64,000 nucleotides of DNA from Glacieibacterium sp038210595 (GTDB taxonomy: Bacteria; Pseudomonadota; Alphaproteobacteria; Sphingomonadales; Sphingomonadaceae): the NCBI GenBank assembly GCA_038210595.1, contig JBBQWN010000008.1, positions 1 through 64,000 on the forward strand, written 5' to 3'. Both the position numbers and the translations under genes were made by a program. The notes beneath the pieces are model-generated. The model was given only the letters and a program-made list of their open reading frames with translations, was not told the DNA's origin and searched no databases. Within the stretch, counting starts at the first letter, position 1; each line of letters starts with the position of its first letter. Of the stretch, positions 25,330 to 33,703 are shown piece by piece.

Positions 25330-25977
25330 CTAGGCGAGGAACGCCTTGGCGCGGCTGCGCCTGCGGGCAGCGAGACCCACCAGGCCGAAGCCGGCGACCA
25401 TCAGGCCCCAGGTCGCAGGCTCGGGCACCAGGCTGATCGACACATTGTCCAGGACCGTGCCGTACGGGTTGTTCTCGAGGCTGCGGAACTGCACGTCCTG
25501 AATCGGGCCGCTGGCGGTGAAGACGTAGGTGAACGTCTTGTAGCGCATGTCCGCAGGCATGTTGCCCTCGGCTGCGGTGTCGTAGAAGTAATTCGCCACG
25601 CCGCCGCCGGTCGCCGAGACCATCAGACCCTTCAGGCTGTTGCCGCCATCGGGATTGCCCGACAGGTCGAACGTGATGCGATACTGCTTGCCCGCCGTGA
25701 AGCCGGTGAGGGTCTGCATGATGCCGCCCGAGTTGGCCGCCGACAGGTCGAGGCTGCGATTGCCGTCCGACGCCTGCCACAGGCTGCCGATCCAGTCGAT
25801 GCCGTCGGGCAGGATGGTCCAGCCGGTGAGCGCCGTGTCGCCGGCGGCGAGGGTGTCGAACTGAGCACCCGTGTATGCCCCGTCCTCGAAGCTGCCGTTG
25901 ATGAACGCAACGGCGCCGGCGGCTGTGCCGACCGAAAGGGCGATGGTGGCGGCGGCGGCAACGACGAAACGGCGCAT
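25330..25977 (-). CDS. Exported PEPxxWG-CTERM (exosortase-sorted) protein
   Basis: A 215-residue protein with a Sec signal peptide (cut near GTAAGAVA) and a jellyroll-like extracellular domain beginning NGSFEDGAYTGAQF, as in choice-of-anchor C proteins. The C terminus reads VPEPATWGLMVAGFGLVGLA followed by ARRR: a PEP motif, a membrane helix and a basic end, which is the sorting signal cut by an exosortase. No exosortase is encoded in this window. It may reach the outer surface or the exopolysaccharide layer. AAGGAG precedes ATG 25977. Confidence 0.87.
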   Translation of the reverse strand: MRRFVVAAAATIALSVGTAAGAVAFINGSFEDGAYTGAQFDTLAAGDTALTGWTILPDGIDWIGSLWQASDGNRSLDLSAANSGGIMQTLTGFTAGKQYRITFDLSGNPDGGNSLKGLMVSATGGGVANYFYDTAAEGNMPADMRYKTFTYVFTASGPIQDVQFRSLENNPYGTVLDNVSISLVPEPATWGLMVAGFGLVGLAARRRSRAKAFLA

Positions 25978-26112
25978 GTGAAGTCTCCTTGGCTTGCACG
26001 GCGAGCAATGCAAGCCGCGTGCCAACTCCTAAGTCGCTGCAATCTCGTATTCAGCCGCAATTGCCATCCGGTTAACTGTAAGCCACGGTTTACACTGGTT
26101 ATTTCGAAAGTC

Positions 26113-26910
26113 TTAAAGGAAGCGCGCCACAACATCGCGGTAACTGCGGCTCACCTTGACTTGCGCGCTGCTGCCCAGGACGAGAAAACATTCGCCGTTG
26201 GTGTGCGGCCGTACCGACTTCACATTGTCGAGATTGACGATCGTCGAGCGGTGGATGCGCTGGAACTTGCGCGGGTCGAGCCGCTTCTCCAGATCCTTCA
26301 TCGTCTCGCGCAGGATCAGCGTCTGATCGGCGGTGTAGATGCACATATAGTCGCCGGCGGCGTCGATGCGTTCGATATCGCCGACCTCGACGCGGAAGAT
26401 CTGGCCGCGGTCCTTGATGTTGATGACCTTCTCGAAACGGTTGGCGGCGGGCTCCTCGCTGCCGTTCATGTCGTCGGGCAGGGCGTCGGGCGCGACCTCC
26501 TCCAGGATGCCGCGCAGCCGGCTGGTGTCCTCGCAGCTGCGCTTTTCGGTCAGGCGCTGGCGGACCCGCTCCAGCGTCGCGGCGAGCCGCTCCTCCTCGA
26601 CCGGCTTCATCAGATAGTCGACGGCATGCGCCTCGAACGCCTTCAGCGCATGCTCCATATAGGCGGTGACGAAGACGAACAGCGGCGGCTCGATGTCGGC
26701 GATGCCGCTGACCACCGAAAAGCCGTCGAAGCCCGGCATCTGGATATCGAGAAACACCAGGTCGGGCTTCAGCGTCTTGATGGCGCGGATCGCTTCGCGG
26801 CCGTTGGCGCAGCGCTCGACGATCTCGACATCCTCGAACGCCCGCAGCCGGAGCTCCAGCCCCTGGACGGCAAGCGGTTCGTCGTCGACCAGGATGGTAC
26901 GGATGGTCAT
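26113..26910 (-). CDS. LytTR-family response regulator
   Basis: A 265-residue two-component regulator. The receiver domain (2-115) has the acidic pair Asp9/Asp10, phosphoacceptor Asp55 in VFLDIQMPG, Thr82 and Lys102. The C-terminal LytTR DNA-binding domain (about 160-262) contains YMCIYTADQTLILRETM, KFQRIHRSTIVNLDNVKSV and SRSYRD. The start ATG 26910 overlaps the kinase stop in ATGA. It is co-translated with its sensor kinase. The target genes are not shown by sequence; the nearest upstream candidates are the PEP-CTERM gene and the divergent oxidase gene. Confidence 0.93.
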   Translation of the reverse strand: MTIRTILVDDEPLAVQGLELRLRAFEDVEIVERCANGREAIRAIKTLKPDLVFLDIQMPGFDGFSVVSGIADIEPPLFVFVTAYMEHALKAFEAHAVDYLMKPVEEERLAATLERVRQRLTEKRSCEDTSRLRGILEEVAPDALPDDMNGSEEPAANRFEKVINIKDRGQIFRVEVGDIERIDAAGDYMCIYTADQTLILRETMKDLEKRLDPRKFQRIHRSTIVNLDNVKSVRPHTNGECFLVLGSSAQVKVSRSYRDVVARFL

Positions 26911-28070
26911 TCTGCGTATTCCCTCGGGCCCCCGAGTTGTTGCGCCCCCTGACGGTGTTCGAAGTCCGCGCCCCGGCCTTCGAAGGCCTGATAGGGCACG
27001 TCGACGAGGACGATCAAGCCGTGCGGCTCGTTGGCCTCGATTTCGAAGCGGTGGTCCTCGCCGTACGCCTGGACCAGCCGCTCGCGGATATTGGCGAGCC
27101 CGACGCCGCTGCCTGAGGTGGAGGCGGGCAGGTCCCCGTTCAACCCCCGCTCGACCAGGCCGGGGCCGGTGTCGGCGATGGTGATCACCAGCCGGTCGCC
27201 CATCAGCCGCGCATCGACGTGAATATCGGCCCCCTCCTCGCGCGGCGTGACCGCGTATTTGACCGCGTTCTCGACCAGCGGCTGCAGCAGCAGCGAGGGC
27301 AGCCGCGCCTCGGCGGCGTCGGGCGCGATGTCGAAGCGGGTCCGCAGCCGGTCCTCGAAGCGGGTGCGCTCGATGTCGAGGTAGAGCTTCAGCGCCTCCG
27401 CCTCCTGCGCCACCGTGCTCATCCCCTCCAGCCCGCCGACCAGCGAATAGCGCAGGAAGCTCGACAGCCGCGACAGCATCGCGTTCGCCTTCTCGGTCTG
27501 CTTGAGCAGCACCAGCGTCGAGATCGAGTTGAGCGTGTTGAACAGGAAATGCGGGTTGAGCTGATAGCGTAGCATCTCCAGCTGGGCCGAATTGGCCTGC
27601 GCCGCGACCTTCATCATCCGCTCCGACTGCGCCGCCAGCAGCAGGTAATAATTGATCCCGAAATACAGCCCCGTCCACGCGCCGAGCACCGACAGGTCGA
27701 GCAGGATGGCGCCGAGGAACTCGATGCCGCGCGGCTGCCAGCCGGGTTCGTAGAACGTGGCGTGCGCCCACACCTCGATGACGGAGAACAGCGCCGACGC
27801 GCCGCCGACGATCAGCACGGTCAGCGTCCAGACGAACACCGGCTTCATGCGGATCACCCGGCGATAGGCGGCGGCCATCAGCAGCGTCAGCGAAAAGCCG
27901 GTGGCGGTGACGATCAGCGTCGGCAGCACGAACGTCAGGCCCATCGCATTGGCGAGCCCGCCGAGTCCGCGCAGCAGCAGATACGCGCCCCAGCCGCCGC
28001 CCTGGAGCAGCCAGAAAGCGCGATTCTTGTCGTGGAAGAATGTCTGGTTGCGAAGCGATGAGAACGGCAT
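26907..28070 (-). CDS. LytS-like (HisKA-type His_kinase family) sensor kinase
   Basis: The 387-residue membrane kinase has four to five helices in the first 160 residues. The His_kinase domain follows, with the phosphoacceptor His174 in QLNPHFLFNTLNS. The ATP-binding part has LVENAVKYAV (N box), ADTGPGL (G1) and GSGVGLANIRERL (G2). This is the LytS/YehU class that pairs with LytTR regulators. ATG 28070 is divergent from the oxidase gene 28235; the 165 bases between hold both promoters. Confidence 0.93.
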   Translation of the reverse strand: MPFSSLRNQTFFHDKNRAFWLLQGGGWGAYLLLRGLGGLANAMGLTFVLPTLIVTATGFSLTLLMAAAYRRVIRMKPVFVWTLTVLIVGGASALFSVIEVWAHATFYEPGWQPRGIEFLGAILLDLSVLGAWTGLYFGINYYLLLAAQSERMMKVAAQANSAQLEMLRYQLNPHFLFNTLNSISTLVLLKQTEKANAMLSRLSSFLRYSLVGGLEGMSTVAQEAEALKLYLDIERTRFEDRLRTRFDIAPDAAEARLPSLLLQPLVENAVKYAVTPREEGADIHVDARLMGDRLVITIADTGPGLVERGLNGDLPASTSGSGVGLANIRERLVQAYGEDHRFEIEANEPHGLIVLVDVPYQAFEGRGADFEHRQGAQQLGGPREYAE

Positions 28071-28234
28071 TGCGACCCGGTGTAGCAGGGTTTCGCCGCA
28101 TGGTCAGCGTCCCCGCGTCGCGGGCCAGGGTGCCGCGCGAGAAAGTCGTTGCGCGCGGCGCGCAAATCGCCTCGACTGCGTCCGTGCAGATCGCTGCATG
28201 CATCCTGGGGAGGAGCGAAGCGGGAGGCGGGGAC

Positions 28235-29812
28235 TTGATCACACGCAGGACGATGTTGGGCCGGATCGGCACCGCGGGCGGTGCAGCGGCGGTGGTCACG
28301 GCGATGCAGACCATGGGGCTGTTCACAGGCAGCGCGGCCGCGGCAGAGCTTCCTGGGCTGCCCGTCAACCTCGGCAAGGGGCGCCATGTCATCGTGCTGG
28401 GCGCGGGCATCGCCGGGCTCGTGACGGCGTACGAGCTGGAACAGGCCGGCTTCCAGGTCACCTTGTTGGAGGCGCGGTCACGGGTCGGCGGCCGGGCCTG
28501 GACGGTCCGCAACGGCGACCGGATCGAGATGATCGGCGAGGCGACGCAGACCGCGCGGTTCTCGGACGGCATCTATTTCAACGCAGGGCCAGCGCGGCTG
28601 CCCAGCTTCCACCAGTTCGTGCTCGGCTATGCCAGGAAGTTCGGCGTGCCGCTGGAGGTCGAGGTCAATTCCAGCCGCTCGGCCTATATCGTCGACGATG
28701 CCGGCCGTATCCGCATGCGCGCCGCGATCAACGATACCCGCGGCTATCTGGCGGAACTGCTGGCCAAGGCCGTCAACCAGGGCGCGCTCGACCAGGCGGT
28801 CAGCGCCGCCGACCGGGCGAAACTGCTGCCGCTGCTCAAAGGGTACGGCGACCTCGACGAGCGGTTCGCGTTCACCGGCACGACGCGCTCGGGCTTCGGC
28901 AGCGCGCCGGGCGCGGGCGTGTCGAGCTTCGACAGCGCGGCCGCGCCGGTGCCGTTCGACCGGCTGCTCGCCGACCCGCAGCTGCCCTTCACGCTGTTCG
29001 AAGACAATCTCTACATGCAGGCGACGATGTTCCAGCCGGTCGGCGGCATGGACCGCATCAGCGTCGGCATCGAGAAGCATCTGCGCCGCCGTGCCGTCCT
29101 GAACGCCGAGGTGCGCCGCATCCGCCAGAACCCGGCAGGCGTGGAGGTTGCCTGGGCCGACCGGCGCAGCGGCATCATGCACAGCACGCGGGGCGACTAT
29201 CTGGTCTGCACCATCCCGTTCCCGGTGCTGAACGGGATCGACACCGACCTGCCCGCGCCGGTCAAGGCGGCGATTGCCGGGGTCGTTTACGACGCCTCCA
29301 ACAAGGTGGCGTTCGAGGCGCCGCGCTTCTGGGAGCGTGACCAGGTCTATGGCGGGATCAGCTTCGTCGGCGGCGAGACGACGATGGTCTGGTATCCGTC
29401 CGCCGGTCTGCACGGCGAGCGCGGCATGATCCTCGGCTGCTATAACTTCGGTCAGACCGCCGTGACGTTCCAGTCGCGCCCGCTGGCCGAGCAGATCGCC
29501 ATGGCCCGCGCCGGCATCGAGCGCGCCCACCCCGGCCACGGCACGGAGTGCGTCGACCCGCTCGTCGTCAACTGGCGGAAGGTGCCGTACAGCCTCGGGC
29601 CTTGGCCGGCGTGGAACGGCGTGCCGAACGGACCGGCCGGGGACCAGCATATCGACACGCCCGGGTTCCGCTTGCTGTGCGAGCCCGCCGGACGCATCCT
29701 GTTTGCCGGTGCGGCGCTGAGCCAGACCCCGGGCTGGCAGGAGGGGGCGGTGCAGTCCGCGCACGCCGCGGTGGCCGGGCTGGCACGGCAAGTCGCCGAC
29801 CGCGCGGCCTGA
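28235..29812 (+). CDS. Tat-exported flavin amine oxidase (L-amino acid/monoamine oxidase family)
   Basis: A FAD enzyme that oxidises an amine to an imine with release of hydrogen peroxide. The 525-residue protein has a twin-arginine signal (TRRTMLGRIG) and a hydrophobic stretch ending in SAAAAE. The dinucleotide fold reads HVIVLGAGIAGLVTAYELE and LLEARSRVGGRAWT. The C-terminal FAD segment reads RILFAGAALSQTPGWQEGAV. I chose TTG 28235 with GGGAGG upstream because the Tat arginines lie before the first ATG, at 28253. RidA follows after 11 bases. The substrate is unknown; the arrangement suggests amino acids or amines in the periplasm. Confidence 0.85.
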   Translation: MITRRTMLGRIGTAGGAAAVVTAMQTMGLFTGSAAAAELPGLPVNLGKGRHVIVLGAGIAGLVTAYELEQAGFQVTLLEARSRVGGRAWTVRNGDRIEMIGEATQTARFSDGIYFNAGPARLPSFHQFVLGYARKFGVPLEVEVNSSRSAYIVDDAGRIRMRAAINDTRGYLAELLAKAVNQGALDQAVSAADRAKLLPLLKGYGDLDERFAFTGTTRSGFGSAPGAGVSSFDSAAAPVPFDRLLADPQLPFTLFEDNLYMQATMFQPVGGMDRISVGIEKHLRRRAVLNAEVRRIRQNPAGVEVAWADRRSGIMHSTRGDYLVCTIPFPVLNGIDTDLPAPVKAAIAGVVYDASNKVAFEAPRFWERDQVYGGISFVGGETTMVWYPSAGLHGERGMILGCYNFGQTAVTFQSRPLAEQIAMARAGIERAHPGHGTECVDPLVVNWRKVPYSLGPWPAWNGVPNGPAGDQHIDTPGFRLLCEPAGRILFAGAALSQTPGWQEGAVQSAHAAVAGLARQVADRAA

Positions 29813-29823
29813 GCAGGAAGGGT

Positions 29824-30321
29824 ATGACGATGATGCGATCGATACTGTGCGGCGGGCTGATGCTGGCCGGAGCGGCACCCGCTACGGCGGCCGAGATCGT
29901 GCGCCACGCCAACCCGCCGCCGGCGATCATCCTGTCCGGGGTTACCGTGCCCGCGCGGTCGGAAATCCTGATGCTCAGCGGCCAGGTGCCGAACCCGATC
30001 GATTCGGCCAAGACCGAAGGCGTCGACGCCTATGGCGACACCCGCACCCAGACGATCAGCACGTTCGGCAAGATCAAGGCGGCGCTGGCCAAGGCGGGCT
30101 ATACGATGGCCGACGTCGTCAAGCTGACGGTGTTCGTGGTCGGCGACGCCAAACTTGGTGGCAAGATGGATTTCGCCGGGTTCAACGACGGCTACAAGCA
30201 GTTCTTCGGGACTGCCGAAAACCCCAATCTCGTCGCCCGCTCGACGGTGCAGGTGGCCGGCCTCGCCAGCCCCAATTTCCTGATCGAGATCGAGGCGACC
30301 GCCGCCCGGGCGCCGCGCTAG
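29824..30321 (+). CDS. Exported RidA-family enamine/imine deaminase
   Basis: RidA proteins hydrolyse reactive 2-aminoacrylate and imine intermediates. This 165-residue form has a Sec signal peptide (residues 1-23, cut after PATAA) ahead of the domain, which normally is cytosolic and about 125 residues long. The catalytic Arg139 sits in VARSTVQVAG and Glu155 in FLIEIEATA, matching Arg105 and Glu120 of the Escherichia coli enzyme. ATG 29824 has AGGAAGGG upstream, and further ATGs follow within nine bases. It is encoded 11 bases after the oxidase, so the oxidase product is its likely substrate. Confidence 0.88.
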   Translation: MTMMRSILCGGLMLAGAAPATAAEIVRHANPPPAIILSGVTVPARSEILMLSGQVPNPIDSAKTEGVDAYGDTRTQTISTFGKIKAALAKAGYTMADVVKLTVFVVGDAKLGGKMDFAGFNDGYKQFFGTAENPNLVARSTVQVAGLASPNFLIEIEATAARAPR

Positions 30322-30635
30322 TCCTCCGGCGCGATCCGCACCGCCAGCCCATCGAGCGCGACGGTGAACGGGATCTGGCACGACAGGCGCGAATTGGCGG
30401 TGCGGGCGTCGCTGCTGTCGAGCAGGTCGTCCTCGTCGCCGTTTGGCCCGCCGACCGCGGCCAGCCACTCGTCGGCGACGTGGACGTGGCAGGTGGCGCA
30501 GCTGCAGCTGCCGCCGCACAGCGCCAGCAGCTCGTCGAAGCCGTTGTCGCGGATGACTTCCATCACCGACAGCCCGGCTTCGCCGTCGACCGCCCTCGTA
30601 TTGCCGGCACGGTCGGTGACATTCAGGATCGGCAT
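30318..30635 (-). CDS. [2Fe-2S] ferredoxin, adrenodoxin/putidaredoxin type
   Basis: A 105-residue electron carrier. The cluster ligands are Cys40, Cys46, Cys49 and Cys86, spacing C-x5-C-x2-C-x36-C, the adrenodoxin type that donates to cytochromes P450 or other oxygenases, or helps Fe-S assembly. It has no partner reductase or P450 beside it. Its stop and that of the RidA gene share the palindrome CTAG (30318-30321). One extra Cys at 44 lies within the ligand loop. Confidence 0.92.
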   Translation of the reverse strand: MPILNVTDRAGNTRAVDGEAGLSVMEVIRDNGFDELLALCGGSCSCATCHVHVADEWLAAVGGPNGDEDDLLDSSDARTANSRLSCQIPFTVALDGLAVRIAPED

Positions 30636-30710
30636 GCAGGGCTCCGGTGGCGCGAACGCGGTTTCGCGCCTATTAGCGACGCTGTCACATTCAGCAACGA
30701 GTTATCGTCC

Positions 30711-31328
30711 ATGGGCCTGAGCGCCGAGGCACTGCGCCGCAGTGTCGATCATGTCTGCGCCGCCGAACCGAAGTTCGCAGCGGTGCTGGCCGCGATCGGC
30801 TATCCGGAACCGCGCATCAACCAGCGCGGCGCGACCACGATGATGCGCGCCATCGTCGGGCAGCAGGTGTCGGTCGCGTCCGCCGCCAGCGTCTGGAACA
30901 AGTTCGTGGGCCTGGTCGGCGACACGAGCGACTTTGCGCATATCGCGACGCTGTCGGACGAGACGATGCGCACCGCCGGGCTTTCTCGGCAGAAGGCGGG
31001 CTATATCCGCAGCCTGGCGGGGCTGGTCGCCAGCGGCGCGCTCGACTTCGACAATTTGCCCGAGGACGACGAGGCGGCGATCGCCGCGCTGGTCGCGGTC
31101 AAGGGCATCGGCCGCTGGTCGGCGGAAATCTACCTGCTGTTCGCGGAGGGCCGCACCGACATCTGGCCGGCGGGCGACCTTGCGGTGCAGATCGCGCTGG
31201 GCCGCGTGCTCGGGCTCGACGCGCGGCCGACCGAGAAGCAGACGCGCGAACTCGTCGAGCACCTGCGGCCGCACCGCGGTGCGCTCGCGGTGTTCCTCTG
31301 GCACGAATACAGCACCGCGGTGCTCTAG
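30711..31328 (+). CDS. DNA-3-methyladenine glycosylase, AlkA/HhH-GPD type
   Basis: A base-excision glycosylase that removes alkylated bases. The 205-residue protein has the helix-hairpin-helix VKGIGRWSAEI (130-140) and the catalytic Asp156 in WPAGDLAVQIALGR. The N-terminal TATA-like domain of full-length AlkA is absent, as in short relatives of the family. The start ATG 30711 is the first Met after the divergent region shared with the ferredoxin gene. The RNA methyltransferase gene begins two bases after its stop. Confidence 0.9.
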   Translation: MGLSAEALRRSVDHVCAAEPKFAAVLAAIGYPEPRINQRGATTMMRAIVGQQVSVASAASVWNKFVGLVGDTSDFAHIATLSDETMRTAGLSRQKAGYIRSLAGLVASGALDFDNLPEDDEAAIAALVAVKGIGRWSAEIYLLFAEGRTDIWPAGDLAVQIALGRVLGLDARPTEKQTRELVEHLRPHRGALAVFLWHEYSTAVL

Positions 31329-31330
31329 CC

Positions 31331-32131
31331 TTGCCGGTCCGCATCACGTCGCACTCGAACCCGGCGATCAAGCGCATCGGCTCGTTGCGCGACAAGAAGC
31401 ATCGCCGCGCCGAGGGGCGCTTCCTGGCCGAAGGCCTGCGCATCTGCGCGGAAGCGGTCGAGGCGGGGCAGGTGCCCGAGCAACTGGTCTATGCGGACGC
31501 GAGCGGCGGGCATCCGCTGGTGCAGCGGCTGATCGCAACGGTCGAGGGTGCCGGCGGCACCGCCATCGAAACGACGCCGGACATCCTGACCAAGCTGACC
31601 GGCAAGGATAATCCGCAGGTGGTGCTCGGCGTGTTCCGCGCACGCGCGACGACGCTCGCCGACCTCGACCGGCACAGCGCGCCGATGTGGGTGGTGGCGG
31701 AGAATCTGAAGGACCCGGGCAACCTCGGCACGATGCTGAGGACCTGCGACGCGACCGGCGCGGGCGGCGTCATCCTGCTCGACGCCAGCTGCGACCCGTT
31801 CAGCGTCGAGGCGGTGCGGGCGTCGATGGGGGCGCTGTTCACCCGCGAGGTGGTGCAGACCGACGGGCTGGCATTTCTCGCCTGGCTGCGGCAGGGCGAG
31901 GGGATGCTGGCCGGGGCCTCGCTGGAGGCAGCGGTCGACTATCAGGCGGTGCGCTACGCCGCGCCGACCTTCGTGTTCATGGGCAACGAGCAGTCGGGCC
32001 TGCCGCCCGCCTATGCCGAGGCCTGCGACGTGCTCGTCAAGCTGCCGATGCGCGGCAAGGCGGACAGCCTGAACGTCGCGGTGGCGTGCGCGGTGCTGCT
32101 CTACGAGGTGCTCAACCAGGCACGCGCCTAG
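31331..32131 (+). CDS. TrmH/SpoU-family RNA methyltransferase
   Basis: A 2'-O-methyltransferase of the trefoil-knot (SPOUT) class. The three motifs are present: DPGNLGTMLRTCDATG (motif 1, about 128-143), FVFMGNEQSGLP (motif 2, Glu220) and LPMRGKADSLNVAVACAVLL (motif 3, 238-257). An N-terminal substrate-binding domain (ITSHSNPAIKRI to VLGVFRAR) resembles the TrmH-type 23S rRNA enzymes. TTG 31331, two bases after the glycosylase stop, gives the family N terminus; no strong ribosome site is visible, so translation may be coupled. The exact RNA target is unknown. Confidence 0.87.
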   Translation: MPVRITSHSNPAIKRIGSLRDKKHRRAEGRFLAEGLRICAEAVEAGQVPEQLVYADASGGHPLVQRLIATVEGAGGTAIETTPDILTKLTGKDNPQVVLGVFRARATTLADLDRHSAPMWVVAENLKDPGNLGTMLRTCDATGAGGVILLDASCDPFSVEAVRASMGALFTREVVQTDGLAFLAWLRQGEGMLAGASLEAAVDYQAVRYAAPTFVFMGNEQSGLPPAYAEACDVLVKLPMRGKADSLNVAVACAVLLYEVLNQARA

Positions 32132-32132
32132 G

Positions 32133-33509
32133 CTATTCGGCCGCCTCGCTGCGCGGCAGCAGGCGGAGTTCGGGGGCGGCGGGCGTCTGCACCGCCGTGT
32201 CGATCGCACCCAGTACGGGCACTGGCTTCTTGCCCTCCTCAACGCCCAGCTCGGTAAAGCGCCGCGCCTTCGGCAGTACGTTGCGCTCCAGCGAACCGAC
32301 GAAGGCGTTGTAACCATTGACCGACTGGGCAAGATTTCGTCCCAGTCCGGAAAGATGCTCGGCCATCACCGCGATGGCGGCGTGAAGGTCGGCGCCCAGC
32401 TTGCCGATCTCGCGCGCCTCCTGCGCCAGTTTCTCCTGCCGCCAGACCAGCGCCACCGTCTTGGCCAGCGCCAGCAGGTTGATCGGACCGGTCAGCAGCA
32501 CCTTCTGGTCGAACGCCCAGCCGAGCAGCGGCAGGTCGTGCTCCAGCGCCGCCGAAAGGAAGTTCTCGCCCGGCAGGAACATCACGACGAAATCCGCCGA
32601 GCCGCCGAATTCCTTCCAGTAGGTCTTGTCGCTGAGGCCCTTGGCGTGAACGCGGACGGCGGCGGCGTGGCGCTTGTAGGCGGCGCGGCGACCGTCCTCG
32701 CTGTCGGCCTCCGCCGCCGACAGATAGTCGTGGAGCGAGCATTTCGAATCGACGATCAGCTGCCGCCCGCCGGGCAGGTTGATCACCGCGTCGGGACGCT
32801 TGGCCCCGTCGTCGCCGCCGGCGTGGGTCTGGACGCTGAAGTCGATGCCCTCGCGCAAGCCGGCCATCTCCAGCGTGTTGCGCAACTGCTGCTCGCCCCA
32901 GCTGCCGCTGGTCTTGCCGCTCGACCGCAGTGCGCCGATTAGCCGCGCCGCCTCGGCGCTGACCTGCTGCTGGCCCGCGGCGAGACCGACCAGCTGCTCG
33001 CGCAGGCCGCCATAGGCCTCCTGCCGCGACGCCTCGATCAGTTTAAGCTCGCCCTCATAGCGCTGGAGGGTTTCCGCGACCGGGCCGAGCAGCGCCTTCA
33101 TGCCGGTTTCGCTGAGCGTCTGGTGTTCGGCAAAGCGCGCCTCCGCGCGTTCGAGGAACTGGACCTGGGCGGTTTCCAGCGCCTTGCCCGCCAGCGCTGC
33201 GAAGCGTTCGTTGGTGCGCGCCACCTCGGCGGCATGGGCACGGTCGCGCTCCGCCTGCTCGGCATCGAGCGCGGCAACGCGGGTGGCGAGGCGCAGGCGC
33301 TCGGCCTCCGATTCGGCCAGCCGCGCGACCTGGTCCTGAAGCAGCTTCACCTCGACGGCGTGGCCGGCGCGGGCTTCGCGCTGCCGTCCGATCTCCTCGC
33401 GTGCGGCCGCAAGCTCCGCGCGGGCGGCGCCAAGCCCGCGCCCCCAGAGCAGCCAGGCGAGGCCGAACGCAGCCGCGGCAGCCGCGACGCCGAGGAGCAA
33501 CTCGATCAT
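32133..33509 (-). CDS. rmuC: RmuC-family DNA recombination protein
   Basis: RmuC limits rearrangements between inverted repeats and resembles a nuclease. The 458-residue protein has an N-terminal membrane anchor (MIELLLGVAAAAAAFGLAWL), a long Ala/Arg/Glu coiled coil (about 25-180), and the conserved core with SSGKTSGSWGEQQLRNTLEM, RQLIVDSKCSLHDYL and DFVVMFLPGENFLSAALEHD. The end (AQSVNGYNAFVGSLERNVLP) is typical. ATG 33509 begins the membrane anchor. It converges on the RNA methyltransferase gene with one base between the stops. Confidence 0.95.
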   Translation of the reverse strand: MIELLLGVAAAAAAFGLAWLLWGRGLGAARAELAAAREEIGRQREARAGHAVEVKLLQDQVARLAESEAERLRLATRVAALDAEQAERDRAHAAEVARTNERFAALAGKALETAQVQFLERAEARFAEHQTLSETGMKALLGPVAETLQRYEGELKLIEASRQEAYGGLREQLVGLAAGQQQVSAEAARLIGALRSSGKTSGSWGEQQLRNTLEMAGLREGIDFSVQTHAGGDDGAKRPDAVINLPGGRQLIVDSKCSLHDYLSAAEADSEDGRRAAYKRHAAAVRVHAKGLSDKTYWKEFGGSADFVVMFLPGENFLSAALEHDLPLLGWAFDQKVLLTGPINLLALAKTVALVWRQEKLAQEAREIGKLGADLHAAIAVMAEHLSGLGRNLAQSVNGYNAFVGSLERNVLPKARRFTELGVEEGKKPVPVLGAIDTAVQTPAAPELRLLPRSEAAE

Positions 33510-33703
33510 CGTGCCAGTATGAACGAAACACGAACGATGTCGAGAGCGGTCGTTCCATGTTGCAGCCGCGAGATGATCGTTACTTGGCCGGAATGCGGCG
33601 AAATGCTGGCGAGTCTTGGCGTGCAGGCTTGATTTTGTCACCAATTCAAGGTTAATGGGCGACTGTGGCAATGGGCATTGCTACGCTTTTGAGGGGTACT
33701 TCG

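Noticed and set aside
14534..28070. LytS/LytTR pair as regulator of the LrgAB pair
   Set aside because: This is known in Firmicutes, but here the two lie about 11 kb apart and I see no shared binding site, so a link is not supported.
33629..33657. Promoter TTGATT / TTAATG upstream of the autotransporter
   Set aside because: Only partial matches to the consensus; too weak to list as a feature.
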